Source of the DNA: Leptodactylus fallax
Taxonomy: Eukaryota; Chordata; Amphibia; Anura; Leptodactylidae
Assembly (NCBI GenBank): GCA_947044405.1
Contig: CAMRHE010000021.1
Location: forward strand, 4,882,501-4,946,500
Direction of reading: 5' to 3'
DNA length: 64,000 bases
The number at the start of each line of letters is the position of its first letter. The first letter of the stretch is position 1. The notes below the pieces were generated by a model, which ran no database searches, was not told the origin of the DNA, and was given only the letters and a program-made list of their open reading frames with translations. A program made the position numbers and the translations under genes. Below, piece after piece: positions 9,878 to 20,689 of this stretch.

Positions 9878-10134
9878 GGCACCATGCATATAAACGCATA
9901 TTTTGTCAGTGTGTCAGTGAATGTCAATCCTATTATCTCCTATGGCTCCATACATTCGCCAGTGTATTATCATGGTTCTGTGTATGGGGTTGTGAGCCCG
10001 GGGAAAAACTCAGGACTATACCTGTTCGTTTTGCAGCCCAGGTTCGTTGAAGGAAATCAATGGGTACGTGGTGGCACATGTGGCACACATATATCTGTGG
10101 TAAAATGACCCCACACATTCGTGTGCATGTAGCC
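9878..10134. repeat. Foldback repeat (unclassified)
   Basis: The left end GGCACCATGCATATAAACG is partly complementary to the right end GTGTGCATGTAGCC. TTAA precedes the left end at 9874-9877 and TAAA follows the right. Frog-type foldback element, no coding. Confidence 0.45.
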
Positions 10135-10139
10135 TAAAA

Positions 10140-10679
10140 GTGATAATGGAAGAGTAGAGGTAAAAAATAATTGTGGAGAAGAAATATGGTAGCGGTAATA
10201 TTTTATTGTACAGGATTTCATAAATTTGATTTTTCTTCATTGCCAGTAAATTATTTAGAATTGGTCTAGAAAACTATTGTGACTTTATTTGGTTAAAAAA
10301 TACCACAAGAAGTTAATAAATAAAATGCATGTTTATATTGCCATATATTACAACTAGTAACGGATTTATATTTCTTTAGTATTGTTCTGTGTATCCACTT
10401 AATATCTTCCAATTATACGTATATATTGCTGAGGAGCAACATGTCACTTTTCAGCTTCAGTTGATCTGTGTATTGAATACCATTCCTTCAAAGACCCAGA
10501 GTTATTCCAATAAAGTTGGAGAATTCAAATTAACATACCATAAGCCGAGAAGAAACACATCTTTATTTTACAGGCCGAAAACAACTAATGTAATATGATA
10601 AATTATAACAAAAAGGTGAAATAAGGGGAGGCAATGTCTAAGCTTTCATTTCTCCAATTTTTATGATTGTTGTAAAGGA
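10140..10679. other. AT-rich, no gene seen
   Basis: No repeat structure or exon recognised. Confidence 0.4.
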
Positions 10680-11270
10680 GCAAGGGAATGAAAATGCAAT
10701 TAGGTTTAAAAAGGAGAAATATGTGGTCTGAGAGAGCAATATCTGCTTTTATAGGCACAGCCACATCTCGGAGGCAGAATCATTATTGTGCATTTATCAT
10801 CACAGAAATGCGTATTCTGATTTTTCTGCCCCCTTTTATAAAGAAGGGGAATGAATTAAAGAAAGGGCAAGCAAAAAGCTGCAAGGGAAGGGCAGCTATC
10901 ACTTGCCCTTGCTTGGAGAAATAGACTTGCTCAATGGGATTACGTCCCTTCTTATAACCTATCAGTCGTCTGATCAGAAATTCATAAAGCCGGCCATCTA
11001 TTTCTCAGCTCGGCTGGGGCCGCATGATTGAATTTAAATAAGCAAATGCCAGACTTAGGCTTTGACATTCTGTCTGCCTTTTCCCTATCTTCGTCTTTTT
11101 TTCTCCTACCTTTATAATCATAATGACTTTCATTATTACTTACCCCTCCATATACCACCATTTTAAATCGGTCAGATTGAGCATTATGAAAATTTATCAA
11201 GAATTGGAGGACTGGTGGGCTCCGGGTGGAAGAAGAGATAGAGATGCTAATTTGTACAGTGTAAAAAAAT
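10680..11270. other. Candidate conserved non-coding element
   Basis: Repeat-free, compositionally balanced stretch between AT-rich flanks. It holds many plausible developmental transcription-factor sites: GCAATTAGG near 10697, CATAAAGCCGGCC near 10984, GCATGATTGAATTTAAATAAG near 11021 (compact homeodomain/POU-like) and TCATAATGACTTTCATTA near 11117. No splice-flanked open frame is visible. The label rests on appearance only; no cross-species comparison was possible. Ordinary unique DNA is the alternative. Confidence 0.33.
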
Positions 11271-11287
11271 CTATAAACATAAACAAT

Positions 11288-11290
<3 letters not shown>

Positions 11291-11324
<34 letters not shown>
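11291..11324. repeat. (AT)n microsatellite
   Basis: About 17 AT dinucleotides. Confidence 0.97.
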
Positions 11325-11326
<2 letters not shown>

Positions 11327-12383
11327 CTTTTTATATGTATTTATTTTATTAGATTTATTATTTTATTTAGTTCTTTTTTAGCTTTAAAAGGTATAAAGTA
11401 ACAAGTAAACACATTTTACAGAAAAAAAAAACTATTTAAAAATTCTTTTAGATAATAGCAAACTAAGGAAATATTTATATGATTTCAGAATGAACACAAG
11501 TACAATTGCACAATACATCTTATCTGCAATACATCATGGATGTCCCTGATATTATGTGTATTTGAGATTGTCCCAATAGTAATCTCACATTATTAAAAAG
11601 AAAATGCCCACAGAGGAGTGTGTATGTGTGTGTGAATGTAACTAAATGATCTGTTCATATTTGATATTCTAGTACAATTTAGATGCAAAAAAATGCAAAA
11701 AATGGTCATTTGTTCGTAGAACAGAAGTCTGATCATGTTTTATTTACGTACAGAGATACTGACATTTTTCTCGTGGTGGACAGATTTGCAAAGGAAACAA
11801 CTGAAAGTGGAGCCATATAAGCCATTTGTGTTTCAAAAAGTGATAGTCAGCAAGCTGTAGAAATATCAAAGTGACGATTTTACAATAGATCTGAGAAGTA
11901 TCTCACAGGTGACTGCACTAAAGTAAACAGAATAATAAAATAATGACCAAGCTTTGGCTGCTGTTCTATTCTCTGATTTACTAATTTATGTCCAATTTTA
12001 AGTTTTGGGAGGAAACTCTCCAAACCTAGTGTTTTTTTCCATAGAAATGCAAAACAATATAAATTACATAAATATATTTATATATTAATGATTTATAAAT
12101 ATATTTATAATTTGCATAATAAATTCATTAAAGTTACTGTCTCACCAAATATTTTTGCTTTTCCACATTTCCTATTTCAACTAAGGCAGAATTCACTTGG
12201 CTATATAAATGTTTAATGTGAGAACTGGACAGTTTGGGGCATATTCATGATCTAAAACTATCCTAAAAAGGTGCAAATATTAGTTCAAAACTGGCTTCCT
12301 TTGTTCTTTTACCACAGCTCATACCACTTTCTGAAGAAGTGGGTGGAGCCGGGGGGTGGGGTAGTCTCAGATGAAGGCTAAAC
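11325..12383. other. AT-rich, no gene seen
   Basis: Very AT-rich around 12055-12125, with an imperfect AT palindrome. Nothing else is recognised. Confidence 0.4.
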
Positions 12384-12592
12384 TGCTATTTTTGTTGCAG
12401 ATTTTGCTGCGGTTTTTTGACTCAAAGCCAGGTGTGGATTGAGCAAAAGGGAGAACTATAAGAGCTTCCTTTATATTTCCTGTTCCTTTTGTAGCCACTC
12501 CTGGGTTAGGCTCAAAGCCACAGCAAAATCTGCATCAAAAAAGCAGCTTTTCCACAATGTGGGGCCTTAGCCTAAGAGGGGTGGGGGCTTTA
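12384..12592. mobile_element. Foldback MITE, 'GTTGCAGATTTTGCTGCGG' family, copy 1
   Basis: Near-palindromic. Left arm AAGGCTAAACTGC then TTTTTGTTGCAGATTTTGC; right arm GCAAAATCTGCATCAAAAAA then GTGGGGCCTTAGCC. The middle contains GTGGATTGAGCAAAAGGGAG and CTTTATATTTCC. Another full copy is 34784-34998. Non-coding. Confidence 0.7.
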
Positions 12593-12654
12593 CATTTAAT
12601 AATACTTAAACCAGGAAACTGGTGTAAGTAACACCAGAAATCTACTCCACCTTC

Positions 12655-12736
12655 TTGCTGAGGCTAAGACTCCATGTAGCGAAACACAGTGGAAAAAAAC
12701 ACAGTGAAAATGTGTTGCATTTTTTCCTCAGCATTT
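12655..12736. repeat. Truncated foldback MITE fragment
   Basis: GGCTAAGACTCCATGTAGCG followed by a GTGGAAAAAAACACAG block, as in 16217-16475. It is cut short by the next element. Confidence 0.5.
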
Positions 12737-12737
12737 T

Positions 12738-13045
12738 TCACTGAGGCCGGATGCAGATGATCGTGTGCTGCCGGCTGTGAATTAAAGGCACGGGTGGCGT
12801 ACGGGGGACACGCGAATGTCACGCCTGTGCCGCACGAGCCGTGCTTTCGCGGCCCTTTTCATTAAATGAATTTTTGCCACGGAAGCAAGAGCCGCAAAAT
12901 AGGACAGGAATAGACCTGTTCTATATTTTGCCGCCTGGACTGTCGGCCTGCAAACGTGACTGTGTAATTCACGGTCATGTGTACAGACCCATATACACGA
13001 ATAGCACACTGATCACGGCCACAGTCATCTGCAAGGGGCCTTATT
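12738..13045. repeat. Foldback repeat, GC-richer (unclassified)
   Basis: The left end AGGCCGGATGCAGATGATCG pairs with the complement of the right end (CAGTCATCTGCAAGGGGCCT). The interior is CpG-rich for this window (GCGTACGGGGGACACGCG). I recognise the type from frog genomes. The short frames inside are chance. Confidence 0.6.
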
Positions 13046-13475
13046 GAATGTGCCCCTTTTCCCAAGGACAGGAACATCCTATCAGTGAACAGGTATTCTG
13101 GCTTACCTCTTAAAGAAAACAATTCAGTTTTCAGCACAATACACCTGGCTTAAACTGAGACCATTGGGCCATGTAAGGGAAGACATCAAATAAAATTTCT
13201 AATGTGAAAAAAAATATGATAAAATTCTGTAAATTTGCCCTGATAGGATCCAAATAGTGAGACAGTATGGTTTATCAGTCACCCTATAAAAGAATATAAA
13301 ATTTGGCAACATAAAAATATAAAATACTACTCTCACCATGATTTTTTACTTAAAATAGTCTCTTTGCTTATTGCTACTTGGATTACCTTCTGAAGTTCCT
13401 CGACTATTGGATGCCAGGTTAACTGAATGATACCGCAGTGGTGTGGATCAGAGGGATAGCTTGTGAAATTTTGGT
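13046..13475. other. Unclassified, no gene seen
   Basis: AT-rich. No terminal repeats, tandem units or exons recognised. Confidence 0.35.
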
Positions 13476-13483
13476 GTCTTGAG

Positions 13484-14308
13484 CAGAGCTGTCTTAACAC
13501 ATTGGTGGACCCAGTGCAAAGGTTTCATAAGTGGGTCCCATCATCACCACTTAGACATACCTGACCTCCACAAATTATAATGCTCCCCTCAGTGGTCCTC
13601 ACACTGTACAATACCTCCTCAGTGGCCCCATTCAATATAATTCCACTGAGTGGCCCATCACACAGTCAAATGCCCCTGCAGTGGCCCCATATAATATAAT
13701 GGCCAATCGCGCATTAACCTGTCCCTCCCAGTGGCCCCTCAGACATTACTTTATATTATAATGCCCCCCTCCAGTTGCGCTCACACTATAATGTCCCCCT
13801 TCTGGTTGCCCTCACAGTTTCAAGTCCCCCTCCTGGTTGCCTCTACAGTTTAATGTCCCCTTCCTGTTTGCCCTGACAAATTCATGTCCTCCTTCTGGTG
13901 GCCCCTACAGTTTCATGTCCTCTTCCTGGTGGCCCCCACAGTTTCATTTTCCTCTTCTGGTTGCCCCCACAGTTTCATGTTCCCCTCTTGGTGGCCTGTA
14001 CACAAATAAAGAAAAAGAACACTAATACTCACCTTTCCTCGTACCCTTCTCTCTTTACTCCTGGAGGCTTCAGTGAGATGTAAGTGATGTCACTACATTG
14101 CATCTACTGCTCCCAAGAGATTGGGACGGCTCCCTGCTTCACCATTGTATTTAACTCATCTGTGCCCAGAGGAAGCAGGTGAGTTTGAGTTGGGATGGCC
14201 CAGAACAGCAGGGCAGCCACTCCAAATGGTGAACTGTCCTGCTGTCCCAAGGGGGCCCCTACTACCATAGGGTCCAGTACAAGTGTACCACTTGCCCTGG
14301 TGTCCCTG
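13484..14308. mobile_element. Probable hAT-like element carrying a minisatellite
   Basis: The left end CAGAGCTGTCTTAACA and the right end (complement) CAGGGACACCAGGGCAAG suit hAT-type CAGRG termini. The flanks GTCTTGAG and GTCCTATG match at 5 of 8 positions, so the duplication is uncertain. Inside is a tandem array, then ACTAATACTCACCTTTCCTC, the counterpart of the TATACTCACCTGTCCTGG block of the 8445 element. The relation is thus one of plan: array plus ACTCACC block, in opposite order. Confidence 0.52.
13565..13998. repeat. Minisatellite, about 14 degenerate units of 30-31 bp
   Basis: Units resemble CCCCTTCTGGTTGCCC followed by TCACAGTTTCATGT. Units near 13780-13980 are most alike; those nearer 13565 are more diverged (CAGTGGCCCCATATAATATA). 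On the minus strand the core reads CTGTGGGGGCCACC, close to the core of the other two arrays. Confidence 0.82.
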
Positions 14309-14316
14309 GTCCTATG

Positions 14317-15180
14317 ATCTGATCAATTCTAGTTCTGATTTTCTATAACTGTTATTTGTTATTGGTTATGAATTCCACTGTATGTATAATATCTGCTTCA
14401 TACACTCCCAATATTAATACAATCCTATGTTGTGTACATTAAAAGTGTTCACAAAATTACTATTGAGAGAAGTCACAATCCGGAAATGCATTTGAGAAAC
14501 TAACTAGTTTTTTAAGCTTGTGTAAACTACCCAGTGTAATTGTATGGAAATAAGCACATGCTATACCTTATTCCATGAATTATGCATGAACGTTAATGCA
14601 TATATGTGTCAATGTACAAATTCATCCTACTTCTCGCCTGCCACTAATGAATATACACCATTGTGTTTTGAGGTGCTGCCATTGTAGTGAAATGCTTTGC
14701 TTTTTATAGCTACACCAGTGTTATTTCCGAGTTGTCTACCCAGAAGTGGTTGAATTGAGGTCATATGGGCTCAGGTGAAGATTATGATCTTGGCAATTGA
14801 GATTCCACACAACTCACTGGTCTAGACTACTGTGGTCAGGCTGAGGAAAAAGTAATTAGAAGGCCATAAAGTTCTTTTTAAAGCCTTTCAGTAGTTAACT
14901 CACACTATTAGCCCTGGACAGGAAAATCATATGAACGTATTATTTACTCTGGGAAATTCTGAAAAGCAGACAGAAAAATTGATATTAATGACCTCATTAC
15001 TGGGTATACTTATTGTACGGACACACATTCAGGTTTCGTTAAAGCAACTTTTGAAACCAAGTCCAGGATGAGAAAGAGGAGAAGTACCATATATCATTTA
15101 TAGGTTTCCACCCATTATGACCCATACCCAGTTTGGCTTCAAAAACTGCACCAACAAAACTAGAACATGTGTCCTTACTC
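14317..15180. other. Unclassified, no gene seen
   Basis: No repeat or exon recognised. Confidence 0.4.
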
Positions 15181-15181
15181 T

Positions 15182-15413
15182 TAGGCTAAAGACCCATGCA
15201 TCGAACCGGTGGTAAAAAATGCTACAGAAAAAATGCAGCAAAATTGCACTTCGTCTTTTTATGCAGCATTTTTCATTAGATCTAGCAGTGTTTTTTTTTC
15301 TGAATTTTTTTCTTACCCTATTAAATATATAGGAAAAATGCTTGCATTTCTGCAGCTAAAATTAAAATGCAGCGTTTTTTCCTTGTACTTCTGCAATGAG
15401 GGGCCTTAGCCTT
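15182..15413. mobile_element. Foldback MITE, second family
   Basis: Begins with GGCTAAAGACCCATGCATCG after TTA and ends with GAGGGGCCTTAGCC before TTA. The interior has GTGGTAAAAAATGCTACAG and complementary AATGCAGCG blocks. Related copies are 16217-16475 and 18497-18935. A 3-base TTA duplication would suit a Harbinger-type source, but this is weak evidence. Confidence 0.55.
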
Positions 15414-15889
15414 ATGCAGTTTATCATGCAGTTTTTGAAACCACATGTGTGTTTTGCATATGTGGTAGTCAGTGGTAGTCATTATCAATGGGGTAAAAAT
15501 TACAGAACGTACGTTATTGCTGTGAAATACCTCCCTTACTGATGTTTGAAGTGACTTTGTATCTTTATAAAGACAAACATTTTTAATGCGCTTTTCACCC
15601 ACAAGGGACTCAAAGTGCAGAGAGCATTGTGGAGTTAGTGGTTGCCAAACAGACGCTCAACACCCACAAGGGTCAGTTGTTTTACAGAAGGCCAAATTGC
15701 CTATCAGTATATTTTTGGCATGTGGGAAGAAACTGGAGTACCCAGCATGCAGATGCTGCCCATAAATTCAAAGGACTTTCAAACAGCTCATACAGAAATA
15801 TAGTATTCTTCTTCTAATGTGCTGTCAATGTCACTGTTGTCATATTGGTCACTGATATGTGCCGGTGAGCTGTATGAATGGGCTTCTTC
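15414..15889. other. Mostly unclassified; old dispersed-repeat fragment at 15680-15775
   Basis: 15680-15775 (AAATTGCCTATCAGTATATT and GTGGGAAGAAACTGGAGTAC) matches a repeat tail widely seen in fishes and amphibians in which GTGGGAGGAAACCGGAGTAC is typical. The rest is unclassified. Confidence 0.4.
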
Positions 15890-16085
15890 TTTGGCCTGTG
15901 TCACATTCATGGGTCATGTAGCTTATTTGCAGCTCAGTCCCATTCAAGTGATTGAATTGGAATATCAGGTAGAGCAACTATGCTATGTACTGTGCTGCGC
16001 CTGGTATTCAATGAGACTGCAGCACTCACCTGAGTGCTATGATGGCCTCTTTCAATCAGCTGATCATAGGAGTGTTGTGAGTTTG
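15890..16085. repeat. Internal fragment of the TTAA MITE family
   Basis: GCAGCTCAGTCCCATTCAAG, then a block with AGACTGCAGCACTCACC and CAATCAGCTGATCATAGG. This is the interior of the family seen at 21370 and 33549 (compare GGGACTGAGCTGCGAACAGG near 33650). The termini are missing. Confidence 0.5.
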
Positions 16086-16216
16086 ATCTAAGTAAACAAA
16101 AAATAATACCACTACAACACCCACATCACAGGTTCTTGCCCCACTCCAGGCAACACAACGCTATGTGTTACTTACATAAAAATTGTTGTAATGGAGGGGA
16201 AAAACTATTAGAAATT

Positions 16217-16475
16217 ACTTTTAGGCTAAGGCCCCACATAGTGAGCCGTGGCCAAAAAGTGCTGTGGAAAAAAACATAACGGAAACGCATCATGTTTTTT
16301 TTTCACAGCGCTTTTCAAAGAAAGTCCACAGAGTTTTCCTCTGCTGATTTTCCGTCCCTATTATACCTATACAGAAAACGCCAGCATTGCTGTAGGTTTA
16401 ATTGACATGCTGCAATTTTTAAAAATTCAATGGTTTTTTAAATCGCAGAATTTTCAATAGGTGGGGCACGGGCCT
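16217..16475. mobile_element. Foldback MITE, second family
   Basis: The left end TTAGGCTAAGGCCCCACATA is mirrored by the right end GGTGGGGCACGGGCCTAA. Inside are GTGGAAAAAAACATAACGG and CCTATACAGAAAACGCCAGC. Non-coding. Confidence 0.6.
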
Positions 16476-16889
16476 AAAATGTTTTTGTAGCACTTTGTGT
16501 TATTAAAAAAAAAATCATGAAAAATGTGAAAAACAGACACATTTCCCCTCTTTTTTGTTTACCGTTTCCTAAATATAAAAAAAGAAAAAAAAATAACATT
16601 AAAATAAAGCCCTATTTATCACAAAAAAAAGATGTAAAATTATTTGAATAAACCACATTGAAAAAAAATGTTATAGCTTTCCAAACCTTATGCACGAAAT
16701 AAATGGCCTGGTACTGAAGTAGTTAAAAATCCTGTAATTTTAGGATACAGCCTCTGTGCATAGCTATGTGTTACTGTGAATACAGACCACAAGTGTGTAG
16801 TCTGATCTTAAAGTGATTTGTTACTTGGGTCTTTCTTCTTTCTATTTCTTGCTTACTGTATCTTGCAACAGTAGATGAGAATCAGAGAT
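16476..16889. other. A-rich, no gene seen
   Basis: Runs of A and AT between 16500 and 16680. Nothing else recognised. Confidence 0.4.
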
Positions 16890-16904
16890 AAAGAAGAAGC
16901 AGAT

Positions 16905-16968
16905 GACTGCATGATCAGACTATGCCCAGGTTTTCTTGTAGTCTGTAACCATGGAGACACATAGGTCT
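16905..16968 (+). repeat. Dispersed repeat, inverted partner of 22705-22768
   Basis: GACTGCATGATCAGACTATG through TGTAACCATGGAGACACA reads as the reverse complement of 22705-22768 with scattered differences. The TAACCATGGAGACA core recurs at 17648-17663. Confidence 0.6.
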
Positions 16969-16984
16969 AACCTCACAGAGCAGT

Positions 16985-17859
16985 CATAACCCTATTTTAT
17001 CTGTCCCTTGCTTCTTACTCATTGAAGCTGGGGACACATACAACAAAAATGCCTGTCAGGGAAATTCAGCAACATTGTCCCCTAGAAGCCACTGCGGGAA
17101 ACAAACACCTAAAATCAGGTTGTTATTGCATCACAGTAGGTCTCCAGCAGCCTTGGCATTGCTGGCAGCTAATACACCCTGCTACCCCCTCCCCTTATTT
17201 TAGAGACAGAGTCAGGCAAAATTTCAGTTTAGCTTCTTGGTCCTGTCACTCAAAGAAGGGAGGAGGGAAGGAGGGCGTTCCTGGGCAGTGTGGGGCATGG
17301 CAGTTTGGAGCAACAGAGCTGCCCCCGATGCTCCAGATTGCTCATATGCCTATTGTGAAATGAATAAATAAATATCTCTGTATAAGAGGTAAAAAAATTT
17401 TAATGGGGAAAAAACATTGCATTCAGATGAGCCTGGCCTAACTGTGCTGCTGCTTTAATATGCTTCACCCTGGGGAGTGACTTCCTTTAAAACTACCAAT
17501 GCAGATTATTTTGCCCTATAGGTGGATAAGATTTATAGAAAGCTCATGCTATACTGCTACTGTATATTGTAGTGGGTCAGCACGGGTGAGATCGCTCTGA
17601 CTAACCCACTGCAATTACTTCCTGTGTAGACAGCTTTTTTGTAATATGTAACCATGGAGACATATTGCTCTGCATAGAAGTTGTATAGATAAACAGTAGA
17701 CTATTTGTAATAAAGTTTACTGGCAATATTGCTTTTTGTTATTTTTTCTATTTGGATGTGTTGGAGAGATGGACATGTCAGACTCCACAGCTTGAATCGA
17801 TTTTTAATAAAGATTAATATCTTTTACCCAACTACAAGTAATAAACATCTATGCATTTT
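16985..17859. other. Unclassified, no gene seen
   Basis: 17645-17665 repeats the TAACCATGGAGACAT core. Frames at 17022-17363 have no recognisable motif. Confidence 0.35.
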
Positions 17860-18330
17860 ATCTATAACCATATAAAGTCAAAGCCACAGTCTAAAAACAT
17901 TCTGTGTGCAAAAAATCTGTATGAGCTGTAATTTAACCTCAGCTAAATAAGCATTATAGTAGCTGTGGGTCAGGTTAATAAATGCAAATATGCAGAAAAA
18001 TAAGATTATCAGTGGAAAGTGACTTATTTTACTGCAGATATAAAGAAAAATAGCATGGAAATAAATCCTATTTACAAAGTGTATTGTATGTCCTCGTCCT
18101 GTATGAGAGAAGCGACTAGCGCTTAATCCCTGCACCAGCTGCACGAGACACTCTTTATGGAGTGTTTCAGTAATTAGCTTAACAAGTATGTTGGTAGCAG
18201 TTATAATTGAGAGTAATTGAAGGTTTAGATTTTTTCATCTGTACATTAAATAATTAACCTGCAATTGTTTCATATTGATCCCAGCTCAAAGAATATTTCC
18301 ACATAATGCCACCATTGAGACGCCGACATT
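17860..18330. other. Candidate conserved non-coding element
   Basis: Repeat-free and compositionally complex, with clustered AT-core sites (GTTAATAAATGCAAATATGC near 17973 resembles an octamer/POU site, TAATTAGCTTAA near 18171). Label by appearance only. Confidence 0.3.
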
Positions 18331-18496
18331 TAGGAAGTAATAGCCTGGAATAAAAAAAAAAAAAATAGAGCAAGAGTTAAAAAGGTTTTCCAGGATTAGA
18401 AAAACATGGCAGCTTTTTTCCAAAAAGAGCACCACACCTGTCTACAGGTTGTGTGTGGTATTGCACCTCAGATTCAAAGTATTTGAAAGAGACCCA

Positions 18497-18935
18497 TTTA
18501 AGGCTGGGGCTCCATGTGGCTTAAACATCGCGGACAAAAACCACAGCATTTTACAGTCCCTGCAAAGTAGATGCAGACAAATATACGCAGTGGAAATGCT
18601 GCAATTTCCAAAACCATCACGTTTTTGGAAATCGCAGTATGTCAATTATACCCATGGAAATGCTGGCAGTTTCTCTATAGGTATAATTGATGCAGAAAGT
18701 CCGCAGTCCGCTTTGCTGTGAAAAGCACTGTGGGAAAAAACGTGATGCGTTTCTTCCACAGTTTTCCCCGCAGCGCTTTTTTAATGAAGGGAAAAAAAAT
18801 GCAGGAAAAAACGAGGAGGAAACGCAATGCGTTTTTTACGCAGTGTTTTTTCATTGGATTTTCGCAGAGTTTTCCTCTGCGGACCTTCTGTTCTTATTAT
18901 ATGCAGGCATAATTGACATGCTGCGATTTTCCAGT
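18497..18935. mobile_element. Complex foldback MITE, second family
   Basis: Preceded by TTAA, begins GGCTGGGGCTCCATGTGG. It contains several internal inverted repeats: ATTTCCAAAACCATCACG against CGTTTTTGGAAAT, and GTGGGAAAAAACGTGATGCG against the GCAATGCGTTTTTTACGC side. It may be two nested copies. Short frames inside are chance. Confidence 0.55.
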
Positions 18936-19068
18936 GGCATGTATGGTCATGTGGAAAGCACTGCTTCCTTCATGGCCATTACGTGTTTCCTTATGGTAGA
19001 TAGAGATAGATATTAAATAGGTATTTCGATATATAGATTAGAGGTATAAGATTTGTCTAATGAATGTA

Positions 19069-19336
19069 CAGTACAGACCAAAAGTTTGGACACACCTTCT
19101 CATTCCAAGAGTTTTCTGTATTTTCATGACTATAAAAATTGTAGATTCACACTGAAGGCATCAAAACTATGAATTAACACATGTGGAATTATATACTTAA
19201 CAAAAAAGTATGAAACAACTGAAAATATGTCTTATATTCTAGGTTCTTCAAAGTAGCCACCTTTTGCTTTGATTACTGCTTTGCACACTCTTGGCATTCT
19301 CTTGATGAGCTTCAAGAGGTAGTCACCTGAAATGGT
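19069..19336 (+). repeat. Left terminal inverted repeat of the DD38E element
   Basis: 268 bases pairing with 20420-20687. The one mismatch I see is in AAAAAAGTATGAAAC (left) against AAAAAAGTGTGAAAC. The inner ~100 bases are the 3' coding end of the transposase. Confidence 0.93.
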
Positions 19337-20273
19337 CTTGAAGGAGTTCCCAGAGATGCTTAGCACTTGTTGGCCCTTTTGCCTTCACTCTACGGTCCAG
19401 CTCACCCCAAACCATCTCGATTGGGTTCAGGTCTGGTGACTGTGGAGGCCAGGTCATCTGGCGTACCACCCCATCACTCTCCTTCTTGGTCAAATAGCCC
19501 TTACACAGTCTGGAGGTGTGTTTGGGGTCATTGTCCTGTTGAAAAATAAATGATGGTCCAACTAAACGCAAACCGGATGGAATAGCATGCCGCTGCAAGA
19601 TGCTGTGGTAACCATGCTGGTTCAGTATTCCTTCAATTTTGAATAAATCACCAACAGTGTGACCAGCAAAGCACCCCCACACCATCACACCTCCTCCTCC
19701 ATGCTTCACGGTGGGAACCAGGCATGTACAGTCCATTCGTTCACCTTTTCTGTGTCGCACAAAGACATGGTGGTTGGAACCAAAGATCTCAAATTTGGAC
19801 TCATCAGACCAAAGCACAGATTTCCACAGGTCTAATGTCCATTCCTTGTGTTCTTTAGCCCAAACAAGTCTCTTCTGCTTGTTGCCTGTCCTTAGCAGTG
19901 GTTTCCTAGTAGCTATTTTACCATGAAGGCCTGCTGCACACAGTCTCCTCTTAACAGATGTTGTAGAGATGTGTCTGCTGCTAGAACTCTGTGTGGCATT
20001 GACCTGGTCTCTAATCTGAGCTGCTGTTAACCTGCGATTTTTGAAACTGGTGACTCGGATGAACTTATCCTCCGCAGCAGAGGTGACTCTTGGTCTTCCT
20101 TTCCTGGGGCGGTCGTCATGTGAGCCAGTTTCTGTGCAGCGCTTGATGGTTTTGGTCACTGCACTTGGGGACACTTTCAAAGTTTTCCCAATTTTTCGGA
20201 CTGACTGACCTTCATTTCTTAAAGTAATGATGGCCACTCGTTTTTCTTTACTTAGCTGCTTTTTTCTTGCCAT
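19232..20273 (-). pseudogene. Tc1-type DD38E transposase, frameshifted near its C-terminus
   Basis: The minus-strand frame is open from ATG at 20273 to TGA at 19323-19325 (316 residues). The N-terminal helix-turn-helix region (RKIGKTLKVSPSAVTKTIKR, ~26-45) is followed by the GRPR hook (59-62). The catalytic triad is D157 in WSDESK, D247 in FQQDNDPKH and E286 in LNPIEMVW, with 38 residues between the last two. A GGGG box lies at 192-195. The normal ending is replaced by HFR and a stop. In another frame the DNA continues with the expected Tc1 tail (KLIKRMPRVCKAVIKAKGGY) to TAA at 19232-19234, so a small indel near 19337 broke the frame. From memory of the family I estimate an 11-base loss. All catalytic residues survive; whether the shortened protein works is unknown. 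Confidence 0.88.
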
Positions 20274-20419
20274 AATACAAATTCTAACACTCCATTCAGT
20301 AGGACTATCAGCTGTGTATCCACCTGACTTCTGAATAACACAACTGATGGTCCCAACCCCATTTATAAGGCAAGAAAACCCACTTGTTAAACCTGAGAGG
20401 GCACACCTGTGAAGTGAAA

Positions 20420-20687
20420 ACCATTTCAGGTGACTACCTCTTGAAGCTCATCAAGAGAATGCCAAGAGTGTGCAAAGCAGTAATCAAAGCAAAAGGTGGC
20501 TACTTTGAAGAACCTAGAATATAAGACATATTTTCAGTTGTTTCACACTTTTTTGTTAAGTATATAATTCCACATGTGTTAATTCATAGTTTTGATGCCT
20601 TCAGTGTGAATCTACAATTTTTATAGTCATGAAAATACAGAAAACTCTTGGAATGAGAAGGTGTGTCCAAACTTTTGGTCTGTACTG
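20420..20687 (-). repeat. Right terminal inverted repeat of the DD38E element
   Basis: Inverted partner of 19069-19336. Bases 20420-20524 duplicate the 3' coding end of the transposase, upstream of the gene's own start. Confidence 0.93.
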
Positions 20688-20689
20688 TA

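Larger units (their letters stand above)
19069..20687 (-). mobile_element. Tc1-type DD38E (Intruder-like) transposon, 1619 bp, nearly intact
   Basis: Complete element between TA at 19067-19068 and TA at 20688-20689. The ends are CAGTACAGACCAAAAGTTTG and its complement. The terminal inverted repeats are 268 bases each and differ at one position by my reading, so the copy is young. They extend well into the 3' end of the transposase gene, so the right arm carries a second, untranslated copy of that coding end. The transposase has the second and third catalytic residues separated by 38 residues, as in the DD38E group described as Intruder, known from fishes and amphibians. The single defect I see is a frameshift near the gene's 3' end. 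Confidence 0.95.

Noticed and set aside
11123..11401. Open frame with a YIYI run
   Set aside because: Crosses the (AT)n microsatellite.
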